Shown here in pieces: positions 32,349 through 40,219 of a stretch of DNA of 64,000 nucleotides; position 1 is the stretch's first letter, and every line of letters begins with the position of its first letter. The stretch spans positions 248,001 through 312,000 of the forward strand of contig CANSEY010000001.1 in the NCBI GenBank assembly GCA_947646015.1, in the 5' to 3' direction. The notes beneath the pieces are model-generated. The model was given only the letters and a program-made list of their open reading frames with translations. It ran no database searches and was not told where the DNA came from. Both the position numbers and the translations under genes were made by a program. This stretch comes from an uncultured Bacteroides sp. (GTDB lineage: Bacteria > Bacteroidota > Bacteroidia > Bacteroidales > Bacteroidaceae).

Positions 32349-33907
32349 ACGTAAATAAACCCACAACAGAAAAGAAACTCATCGATTTAAATAATGATAT
32401 TATTCATAACTTCGATGTAAGTATCGTTATGTCTTTCTATAAAAGATATACGGAGTTCAGAAAAGTATTACCACATAATGCACCCTATTTACAACGAAAC
32501 GGTATTGAGGTAATCATTGTTCTGGACGACCCCGATGAAAAGTCAGAACTTCTAATGCTGCTTCAAAATTATCCATTCATAAATTGGAAGCTAATTATTA
32601 ATGAACGAAAACATGCTCCTCGCAACCATGCTTCCGTACTAAATGTAGGACTCAAGCATGCTACCAAAAAGTATATCCTACAAATAGATCCTGAAGTAGA
32701 ATTCCTCACTGATATTATATGGCAAATGAGAGATGCCATAGAGAAATATCCCATGCACTATATCCTCGCAATGATGGCATATGTACCCTATGAGCAGGAA
32801 CTTACAGAAAATAATATAAAAGAGTTGGATTTTATCCCGTGGGGTAATTTGATGGTAGAACGTAACCATCTATACAAATTACATGGTTATGATGAAACAT
32901 TCATCACATGGGGTGGAGAAGATAATAATATGCGTGCACGGTTGGACATGTCTGGTATCAAAAAATTCATCCTCCCAGAGGCAAAGACTATTCATCGGGA
33001 AAAAAATTATGATCCCAACGAACGCTCTAAACGTATCAATAAACATAGCATCTCGGATTGGAGAAAAATGAATTATCCTTCGGAAGCAATTGCTAACAAA
33101 GATATTTGGGGAAGTGAATTTAACAAAGTCATTTACGACTGGCAAGACAATCAATATGCAAAAGACTTGTGCTATACATATCTACAGCAATTTATCGGTT
33201 TCGAAATCAGACACCCCGCCGCATTTCGGAAAAGGCATAAAAAGATAGTCCTCTGCCAAGCGTACAACGAAGAAAAACTGATAGAAGGTTTTCTAACAAA
33301 TATGGCAAACTATTTTGACGGTATCATTTTGCTGGATGATGAAAGTACGGATCGAACTTGGGATCTAGCAATCCATGACAAAATTATATTAAAAGTGAAA
33401 AAGAAAAGAAGTGGGTTCAACGATTTAGAGAATAGAAATATATTACTCGATTTAAGTGCCTTCTTCCAATCCGAATGGTTTTGTTTTATGGATATTGACG
33501 AAAGATTTGATGAGAGATTTACCAATTTTTCAGAATTTGAGAATAATAAAGAGATACATGTGGTAAGTTTTAGGGGTGTGTATTTATGGAACGATGAACA
33601 AAGTTATAAAGGTGATATTCCGAATTCTAACAAAGGTATCCTCACAGTTTACCGAATGTTCAGACCTATAGGGCATACTCACATAAACACCCATAAGAAA
33701 TTACACTTCATAGCGACTCCGTATTTCACGAACACATGGCAAAGCAATATATTATTTAAAGACTATGGATCCATGAAAGAAAATGATCGAATTAGAAAAT
33801 ATGAAAGGTATATACAAGAAGACCAACAAAAGGACATGTCGTCAGGGTATGATTACTTATTGAATAGCGAAAATCTATATCAACTGGATAAAATTGAAGA
33901 ATATTAA
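32345..33907 (+). CDS. Tandem family-2 glycosyltransferase
   Basis: 520 residues with two GT-A domains. The N-terminal one (about 24-255) has SIVMSFYKRYTEFRK, IVLDDPDEK, LQIDPEVEFL and the GT7/chondroitin-polymerase-like acceptor motif WGGEDNNMRARL. The C-terminal one (about 300-500) has IVLCQAYNEEKLIEG, ILLDDESTDRTWDLA and the metal-binding MDIDERFD. No membrane segment. Such two-headed proteins add two different sugars or build a disaccharide. Translationally coupled to the PqqD-tailed protein and upstream of a double-glycine precursor, it probably glycosylates that peptide; a role in surface polysaccharide is the alternative, but no polysaccharide genes are nearby. Confidence 0.82.
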   Translation: MNVNKPTTEKKLIDLNNDIIHNFDVSIVMSFYKRYTEFRKVLPHNAPYLQRNGIEVIIVLDDPDEKSELLMLLQNYPFINWKLIINERKHAPRNHASVLNVGLKHATKKYILQIDPEVEFLTDIIWQMRDAIEKYPMHYILAMMAYVPYEQELTENNIKELDFIPWGNLMVERNHLYKLHGYDETFITWGGEDNNMRARLDMSGIKKFILPEAKTIHREKNYDPNERSKRINKHSISDWRKMNYPSEAIANKDIWGSEFNKVIYDWQDNQYAKDLCYTYLQQFIGFEIRHPAAFRKRHKKIVLCQAYNEEKLIEGFLTNMANYFDGIILLDDESTDRTWDLAIHDKIILKVKKKRSGFNDLENRNILLDLSAFFQSEWFCFMDIDERFDERFTNFSEFENNKEIHVVSFRGVYLWNDEQSYKGDIPNSNKGILTVYRMFRPIGHTHINTHKKLHFIATPYFTNTWQSNILFKDYGSMKENDRIRKYERYIQEDQQKDMSSGYDYLLNSENLYQLDKIEEY

Positions 33908-33994
33908 AAATACGGTTTCCCGTCATAAGGAAATAAATAATAAAATAAGAATAACTAAACATGTAAATACTGCTAATAAAAACAGAACATTGCA

Positions 33995-34123
33995 ATGCAG
34001 ATTAAGACAAAAATTATGTTTATATCTGCCATGGTTTCCCTGACATACCATGCCGCCCAACAGGTCGAAAAGCAAAAAATACTGCTTCACGAAAAAGTCA
34101 AGAAACAATTAACGTCTTACTAA
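33995..34123 (+). CDS. Small ORF of 42 residues between glycosyltransferase and precursor
   Basis: ATG at 33995 to TAA at 34121-34123. The product begins MQIKTKIMFISAMVSL, a basic then hydrophobic start, and ends in a Lys-rich amphipathic helix (VEKQKILLHEKVKKQLTSY). It could be a small membrane or secreted peptide, a second substrate, or an immunity peptide. It ends 12 bases before the precursor ATG. No family is recognised and there is no GG leader; it may be non-coding. Confidence 0.45.
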   Translation: MQIKTKIMFISAMVSLTYHAAQQVEKQKILLHEKVKKQLTSY

Positions 34124-34135
34124 TATTTTAACAAT

Positions 34136-34480
34136 ATGAAAAAACTGAATATAAATAAATTGAGTGAATATCCTGTAGTGAATATAGAAGAGCAGACTTC
34201 TCTTAAAGGAGGAGTTAGCCAAGATGAGTTTTTTAGAATGTTAGAGAATAACACTTGGCAAGGCGGTTATGTTGATGGTTATGGTTATGCAGCCCCGGCT
34301 GTAACAATCTATGGAACTTCTTGGAACGAAACCGGGAGATGGGATATAGACGGATGCCCGGCCTGCGGTAACGGATCAAGACAAGGATGGAACACAAATC
34401 AAACTGCCGCTGAGGACAATCTAGTAACAAGATTAACTCACTTCTTTTTCCATAAGCACGCTTATTACGGAGACAAGTAA
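34136..34480 (+). CDS. GG-leader natural product precursor peptide
   Basis: 114 residues. The leader MKKLNINKLSEYPVVNIEEQ plus TSLKGG (1-26) matches the GG-Bacteroidales natural product precursor type, with cleavage expected after Gly26 by the C39 peptidase encoded at 35523. A second GG (43-44) is a possible alternative site. The core is rich in Gly, Tyr, Trp and Asn, contains one CPAC motif (Cys74, Cys77) and four Asn-x-Ser/Thr sites (Asn38, 64, 79, 88), ending in HHF-like aromatic/His residues. It is likely modified by the two upstream glycosyltransferases and exported by the downstream ABC/HlyD pair. Activity (bacteriocin, signal or other) unknown. Confidence 0.85.
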   Translation: MKKLNINKLSEYPVVNIEEQTSLKGGVSQDEFFRMLENNTWQGGYVDGYGYAAPAVTIYGTSWNETGRWDIDGCPACGNGSRQGWNTNQTAAEDNLVTRLTHFFFHKHAYYGDK

Positions 34481-34497
34481 TCATTAATATAGCAACA

Positions 34498-34542
34498 GCT
34501 TGCAGTTATTCTATGACCTTAAAGTTAAGATTATCTGCAAGC
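34498..34542 (+). terminator. Possible attenuating terminator after the precursor gene
   Basis: GCTTGCAG (34498-34505) pairs with CTGCAAGC (34535-34542); the loop has further short pairing, and AAAATTTTT follows. Partial termination here would yield more precursor message than exporter message. The loop is long (29 nt), so strength is uncertain. Confidence 0.5.
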
Positions 34543-34558
34543 AAAATTTTTAAATCCC

Positions 34559-35278
34559 ATGAAAAAAGTACATCTCTTTTTATCTTTGATGGTTGTTATT
34601 CTTACGTATCCCTTAATTAGTCTTTTAATAGTATTAATTATTGGAAACTTAGTGCAGAATCCAACCCTTTGGTCACATCCCATCACTCTATTATCCCTCG
34701 TTATATTTATTTTATTATTCAGAAAGAGCATTCAGTTTCGCCAATCTTTTAACATCAAAATTTCCATAAAAACAATTATTTCAATTTTTATCTTAAGTAT
34801 ATCCATGTATATAGTTATAGGATTTATAGATTTCATTTCCAAAGATATATCATTAATAAAAAAAGAATTTTTCACGTTTCCAAGATTGATATACGGTTTA
34901 GTTTTAATTCCTGTTTTGGAGGAGATAAGTTGCAGAATTATTATTATCAATAAATTCAAAGATAAATTAAATCAATGGATTATAATTATAATGACCGCAT
35001 TGTATTTTGGTATGCTACATGCAGGCAGTATATATACGGTTATTGGTTTATCATGCTTTGGATTTGTATTAGCATATTTATATATCAAATCAGGAAATGG
35101 GCTTCTTCTTATACTATGTCATTTCTTTTACAATACTATTAATTTCTGTTCATATAGTATTTTTTGGTCTGTTACATCAAAAGCCTCAAATTATATATAC
35201 AATCCTATACATTACATTATAGTTGCTATTTCAATCATGTATATTATTTATTTTTTTCTTAAAAAGAAATACGTTTAA
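34559..35278 (+). CDS. CPBP family intramembrane metalloprotease
   Basis: 239 residues with about seven membrane helices. The CPBP (Abi) motifs are present: LEEISCR (EExxxR), FGMLHAG (FxxxH) and HFFYNTINF (HxxxN). Family members are membrane glutamic/metal-type proteases related to Rce1 and are commonly found in bacteriocin loci as immunity proteins or peptide-maturation proteases. Here it sits between the precursor and the exporter; self-immunity or a second cleavage are both possible. Very AT-rich. Confidence 0.88.
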   Translation: MKKVHLFLSLMVVILTYPLISLLIVLIIGNLVQNPTLWSHPITLLSLVIFILLFRKSIQFRQSFNIKISIKTIISIFILSISMYIVIGFIDFISKDISLIKKEFFTFPRLIYGLVLIPVLEEISCRIIIINKFKDKLNQWIIIIMTALYFGMLHAGSIYTVIGLSCFGFVLAYLYIKSGNGLLLILCHFFYNTINFCSYSIFWSVTSKASNYIYNPIHYIIVAISIMYIIYFFLKKKYV

Positions 35279-35522
35279 AGAAAGAACAAATACACATAAG
35301 CCAAGAACAAATTTAACTGTATATTAACTACTTTCTATTTAATAGGAGACAATATAAATTACAAAGATCATTATATAAATTATTATATCCATACTTATAT
35401 TTAGGTATAAGAAAATTATATAACCCAGTTCCAAACTTTACCGAGAAAATAATCAGAAGGAATATTTATAAAAAAGGAAAAACCATCTGCAAATCTCGAA
35501 AAAGAAAATCCAAAGAACAACT

Positions 35523-37694
35523 ATGAGAATAAACTTTCCATCTTACATTCAACATGACCAAATGGATTGTGGACCAGCCTGTCTGAAGATTATAGCCCAA
35601 AATTATGGCAAGAGATTTTCATTGAAATATTTGAGGGATCGCTGTTATGCAACTCGCGAAGGCGTATCATTGTTCGACATTGGCCGGGCAGCAGAAGAGA
35701 TTGGTTTCCGAACACTGGCTATCAAAGTTACATTCGAAGATTTAATAGAGAAGATGCCATTGCCATTAATTGTACACTGGAAACAAAGTCATTTCGTAGT
35801 AGTCCATAAAATCACGAATAGAAAAGTTTATATATCAGATCCTGCACAAGGACTTACCCATTACAACCATAAAGAATTTAGGGAAGCGTGGGAGATGTGC
35901 AACGGACTTGGAACCATCATGATATTAGAAACGACTCCCGAATTTCACAACATGAACGAAATGGAAACCCGAGCCTCTTTCAGCCATTTTATGAAATATC
36001 TGAAACCTCATCACCGATATTTAGGACAAGTTATAGTAGGTATGGTTGCAGGGATATTGATCGGGCTACTTTCCCCTTTCATATCCCAATCCATTGTAGA
36101 TTTCGGCATTGGGTCCGGTAATATCCAATTTGTGAACACCATGCTGATAGCAGGTATGATTTTGGCATTTAGTTCAATGGCATCTGACTTTATCCAAAGC
36201 CGCCTTATGCTGTATGTGTCAGAGCGGATTAACATGGGAATGGTCAGTGATTTCCTCCGCAAAACCATGAGTTTACCCATTACTTTTTTTGAGCGTAAAA
36301 TGGTTAGCGACTTACTAACCCGAATAGATGACCACGGACGTATACAGTCATTTATCATGTCCACTTTTCTGGGAATCTTCATCAATATCCTACTCTTTGT
36401 CATCTACAGCCTGCTTATGCTCTATTACGAAAGTAATATGTTTCTTGTATTTATGATCGGTAACACAGTTTATACCGGATGGATATTTCTTTTTCTAAAG
36501 CAACGAAAGAAACTAGATAATCAACTATTCGGATGCAGGGCCACTAATCAGAACGATCTATTGGAATTATTAGAAAATGTGAACGAAATAAAGATAAATA
36601 ATATCGCGAACAAACGAAGATGGAAATGGGAACTCAGCCGCTTTAAAATTTATGGTTTGCGGGTAAAAAACATGAATCTCGACCAGATAGAAGCGACCGG
36701 AGCCTCTTTTATCATCCATTTACAAGGGCTTTTTATTACTTATATTGCGGCTCTAAATGTAATAGAAGGAACAATGACGCTAGGTATGATGATGGCAGCT
36801 CAGTACATATTAGGGCAACTGAATGCCCCCATAAAAAGTATGATTGGTTATGTACATTCCCTACAATTTGCCCGCATCAGCCTTAAACGTGTAAACGAGG
36901 TCATTTGGGAAGAAGAACCAGAAATATCTGAATCAAAAGTTTCCATTCCTATAGAAAAAGGCATTAAGGTGAAAGATTTAGATTTTTACTACAACCCTAA
37001 TTTAAACAAAGTATTAGACAATATAAATTTAGAGATACCGGAGGGAAAGATTACAGCTATCGTAGGGGAAAGCGGAAGCGGTAAAACCACTTTACTAAAA
37101 TTGTTACTCAGGTTTTATAAACCAACAAATGGTGAAATTGAAGTCGGAGGAGTGCCATTAGATAATATCGATTTATATCGTTGGCGTAATAGTTGCGGTG
37201 CCGTATTACAAGATGGTAAACTTTTTAATGACACTATCTTATATAATATCACATTGGAAGATGAAGAAATGAACGTAAATCAAAAACAACTAGTGAAAGC
37301 GATTCAACTGGCAAACGCAGAAAATTTCATTAATGCTCGCCCTTTAAAGCTATACACTCCACTTGGAACTAATGGTTCAGGATTAAGTCAAGGGCAAAAG
37401 CAACGTATACTAATAGCTAGGGCGATATACAAAAACCCAGACTTCATATTCCTGGATGAAGCGACAAACTCTCTTGACACGAATAATGAAAAACAGATTT
37501 CCAAAAATTTGGAAACCATCTTAGAAGGAAAAACCGCCATTGTAATAGCGCACCGATTAAGTACTGTAAAAAATGCCCATAATATAGTGGTCATGGAAAA
37601 GGGAAAAATTGTGGAACAAGGGACTCATCAAGAACTTATAAATTTAAAAGGAATATATTACGACCTAATTTCTAGTCAATTAGAGATTGGATAA
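35523..37694 (+). CDS. Peptidase C39-containing ABC exporter (PCAT)
   Basis: 723 residues. Residues 1-140 are a C39 cysteine protease with the catalytic DCGPACL (Cys16), the His in HFVVVH and the Asp in ISDPAQG; it removes double-glycine leaders. A six-helix membrane domain follows (about 160-445), then the ATPase with Walker A GESGSGKTT, signature LSQGQKQR, Walker B DFIFLDEATNSLD and the His of IAHRL. All catalytic residues are intact. It cleaves the leader of the 34136 peptide and pumps the core across the inner membrane, working with the HlyD protein 12 bases downstream. Confidence 0.96.
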   Translation: MRINFPSYIQHDQMDCGPACLKIIAQNYGKRFSLKYLRDRCYATREGVSLFDIGRAAEEIGFRTLAIKVTFEDLIEKMPLPLIVHWKQSHFVVVHKITNRKVYISDPAQGLTHYNHKEFREAWEMCNGLGTIMILETTPEFHNMNEMETRASFSHFMKYLKPHHRYLGQVIVGMVAGILIGLLSPFISQSIVDFGIGSGNIQFVNTMLIAGMILAFSSMASDFIQSRLMLYVSERINMGMVSDFLRKTMSLPITFFERKMVSDLLTRIDDHGRIQSFIMSTFLGIFINILLFVIYSLLMLYYESNMFLVFMIGNTVYTGWIFLFLKQRKKLDNQLFGCRATNQNDLLELLENVNEIKINNIANKRRWKWELSRFKIYGLRVKNMNLDQIEATGASFIIHLQGLFITYIAALNVIEGTMTLGMMMAAQYILGQLNAPIKSMIGYVHSLQFARISLKRVNEVIWEEEPEISESKVSIPIEKGIKVKDLDFYYNPNLNKVLDNINLEIPEGKITAIVGESGSGKTTLLKLLLRFYKPTNGEIEVGGVPLDNIDLYRWRNSCGAVLQDGKLFNDTILYNITLEDEEMNVNQKQLVKAIQLANAENFINARPLKLYTPLGTNGSGLSQGQKQRILIARAIYKNPDFIFLDEATNSLDTNNEKQISKNLETILEGKTAIVIAHRLSTVKNAHNIVVMEKGKIVEQGTHQELINLKGIYYDLISSQLEIG

Positions 37695-37705
37695 AATAAT
37701 ACATC

Positions 37706-39019
37706 ATGTCAAAAATTCAGTTACGCCAAGTCTATAGAGACCAGTTGTACAACTATCGTCCTACGTGGATATTAAGATGGGGAATAACCATTTTCTTCGT
37801 TTTTCTTTTACTGGTTATTTCCGTTTCTGGATTTATAAGATATCCAGATATTGTACCTGCTACAGTTGAAATTACAACCATAAATCCGCCAGCAAATCTA
37901 ATTTCCAAAGTAAATGGAAAAATAGAAATCATATTCACAGAAGAAGGAGAAAGTATAACAAAAGGACAAGTCCTTGCCATATTAGAGTCACCAGCACAAT
38001 GGAAAGACATGAAAATTTTAGATCATTACATTACAGTCCTAGAAAACACAATTGGAAAAGATAGCCTTTCAGTAATTCCCGAACCCGATTTTTTGCGCAA
38101 TGATCTTGAATTAGGAGAAGTACAGGGACGCTATGCTGATCTTAAGCTCAATTATACTGAGCTATACAATTTTCTACATTCCGGACTATTTGAAGAAGAA
38201 GTATTGTCATTACAAGAAAAAAAGCAGGCACAAAAGCAATTATTAGTACAAGAGAATAGAAAGAGAGAACTTTTAAAAACACAAATCAGACTTGCAGACA
38301 AAGAATATCAACGAGATTCCATTCTGTTTGTAAAGGAAGTCATTTCTGAAAGTGAAATAGAACAAAGACACCAAAACAGGCTTCAGTTCCAATCTTCACT
38401 TGTAGATATGGAAGTCAACATATTGAACATTAAATCCTCATTAAAACAACTACGCTCTGATCTAAAAAAAATAGAATTAAAGCATAACACCGACAGGCAG
38501 GAGCTAACAAATAAACTTCTACAAAGCACGCACTTATTAAAAGCGCAAACGGAAACTTGGAAACAAAATTATTTAATTACTACCCCTATAGATGGTAAAG
38601 TAAGTTTTACTACATATTGGAGTAAGAATCAAAACGTCAAATCAGGTGAGCTTATTTTTTCTGTTGTTCCCATTGATTCTATGACAACAAAAGCCAGACT
38701 ACAATTTCCCATACAAAATTCGGGAAAGATAAAAGAAGGACAACAAGTCAACATCAAGTTACAAAATTATCCATATCAAGAGTTCGGAATGTTAGTGGGT
38801 CATCTATCCAAAATATCAGAAGTTCCTAATGAACTATTATATAGTGCAGACGTAGTTTTAGATAAAGGACTTATTACGTCTTACGGGAAAAGACTTCCTA
38901 AAGTGCAACAACTGAAAGGAGATGCTGAAATCCTAACAGACGATTTGAGTCTATTAATGCGTTTTTTCAATCCATTACGGGCCATTTTTGATCACAGATT
39001 AAGAAAACATAATCGATAA
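37706..39019 (+). CDS. HlyD family adaptor of a peptide exporter
   Basis: 437 residues with one N-terminal membrane helix (about 25-47), a lipoyl half (INPPANLISKVNGKIEII), a long coiled coil (about 150-280), the second lipoyl half (TTPIDGKVSFTTYW) and a C-terminal beta domain. This is the layout of HlyD/LcnD partners of PCAT transporters. It spans the periplasm and should reach a TolC-type outer membrane channel not encoded in the cluster (the TolC gene at 43252 belongs to the RND operon but could serve). Last gene of the peptide cluster. Confidence 0.92.
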   Translation: MSKIQLRQVYRDQLYNYRPTWILRWGITIFFVFLLLVISVSGFIRYPDIVPATVEITTINPPANLISKVNGKIEIIFTEEGESITKGQVLAILESPAQWKDMKILDHYITVLENTIGKDSLSVIPEPDFLRNDLELGEVQGRYADLKLNYTELYNFLHSGLFEEEVLSLQEKKQAQKQLLVQENRKRELLKTQIRLADKEYQRDSILFVKEVISESEIEQRHQNRLQFQSSLVDMEVNILNIKSSLKQLRSDLKKIELKHNTDRQELTNKLLQSTHLLKAQTETWKQNYLITTPIDGKVSFTTYWSKNQNVKSGELIFSVVPIDSMTTKARLQFPIQNSGKIKEGQQVNIKLQNYPYQEFGMLVGHLSKISEVPNELLYSADVVLDKGLITSYGKRLPKVQQLKGDAEILTDDLSLLMRFFNPLRAIFDHRLRKHNR

Positions 39020-39122
39020 GATACCTTAACACAAAAAATAAATCTATATTTTAATTTCTCGATTAAACCTTTCCCTATCGTCTTAGTCTAACCTTTGAAC
39101 AGACATATACTAATACTAAGAC

Positions 39123-40205
39123 ATGGATAAAAAGGTAAAATGGGGCATCGTCATCTTGGTTGGTGCCGGACTGATAGGTTGGGGAATTTACTCCCGACTT
39201 CCTAAAGCAAATGAAGAGTTGGCAGCAGCCGACAAAGTGATGACAGGCAAACAGATCAATAAAAGGGTTCTGAACGTAAACGCCAAAATCATAAAACCAC
39301 AATTGCTGACAGATCAGATTCAAATCAGCGGTAGCTTGATGCCTGACGAGGAGGTGGATCTTTCTTTTGAGACTTCGGGAAAAATTGTTGAGATCAACTT
39401 TGACGAAGGAACAACCGTAAAGAAAGGACAACTACTGGCAAAAGTGAACGACCGGCAATTACAGGCCCAGTTGCAACGTCTTGTAGCTCAACTAAAACTT
39501 GCCGAAGACCGTGTGTTCCGCCAAAATGCTTTGCTCGAACGGGATGCCGTCAGTAAGGAAGCTTACGAGCAGGTAAAAACGGAACTGGCCACCCTGAATG
39601 CAGATATTGATTTGGTAAAAGCGAATATTGCCATGACCGAACTTCGCGCACCCTTCGACGGGGTGATCGGACTCCGGCAGGTCAGCGTCGGCTCTTATGC
39701 TTCACCTACTACCATCGTAGCCAAACTGACAAAAATCATTCCTCTGAAAATAGAGTTTTCCGTACCCGAGCGTTATGCCAGTCAGGTAAAAAAGGGAACT
39801 AACCTCAACTTCGAACTGGAAGGAAAGTTAAGCTCTTTCCCCGCAAAGGTATATGCCACCGAATCACGAATCGATCAGTCTACTCGTACACTGACCGTTC
39901 GTGCACTGTATGCTAACAGTAACGGGGCAATACTACCGGGACGTTACGCCAGCATCCAACTGAAAAAAGAAGAAATCCCGAATGCCATCGCCATCCCATC
40001 GGAGTCCATCGTACCTGAGATGGGTAAGGATAAAGTATTCCTCTATAAATCGGGTAAAGCCGAACCGGTAGAAATAACCGCAGGTATCCGTACCGAAGCT
40101 GAAGTACAAGTCATAAAGGGGCTACAAATGGGTGATACCATCATCACTTCGGGAACCCTGCAACTTCGTACAGGTCTGCCTGTCACACTGGATAATATCA
40201 ATTAA
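39123..40205 (+). CDS. RND efflux periplasmic adaptor
   Basis: 360 residues with an N-terminal signal anchor (about 5-22). Lipoyl domain halves (ISGSLMPDEEVDLSFETSG and ELRAPFDGVIGLRQVSVG), a helical hairpin between them, then beta-barrel (SRIDQSTRTLTVRALY) and membrane-proximal domains. This is the AcrA/MexA/BmeA type. First gene of a three-gene operon with the RND pump 14 bases downstream. Confidence 0.94.
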   Translation: MDKKVKWGIVILVGAGLIGWGIYSRLPKANEELAAADKVMTGKQINKRVLNVNAKIIKPQLLTDQIQISGSLMPDEEVDLSFETSGKIVEINFDEGTTVKKGQLLAKVNDRQLQAQLQRLVAQLKLAEDRVFRQNALLERDAVSKEAYEQVKTELATLNADIDLVKANIAMTELRAPFDGVIGLRQVSVGSYASPTTIVAKLTKIIPLKIEFSVPERYASQVKKGTNLNFELEGKLSSFPAKVYATESRIDQSTRTLTVRALYANSNGAILPGRYASIQLKKEEIPNAIAIPSESIVPEMGKDKVFLYKSGKAEPVEITAGIRTEAEVQVIKGLQMGDTIITSGTLQLRTGLPVTLDNIN

Positions 40206-40219
40206 CTACCGACCGCCTT

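Noticed and set aside
34136..34480. Classical glycocin or lanthipeptide precursor
   Set aside because: Only two cysteines, no LanM/LanB-type enzyme and no five-cysteine glycocin pattern; the leader is of the Bacteroidales GG type.
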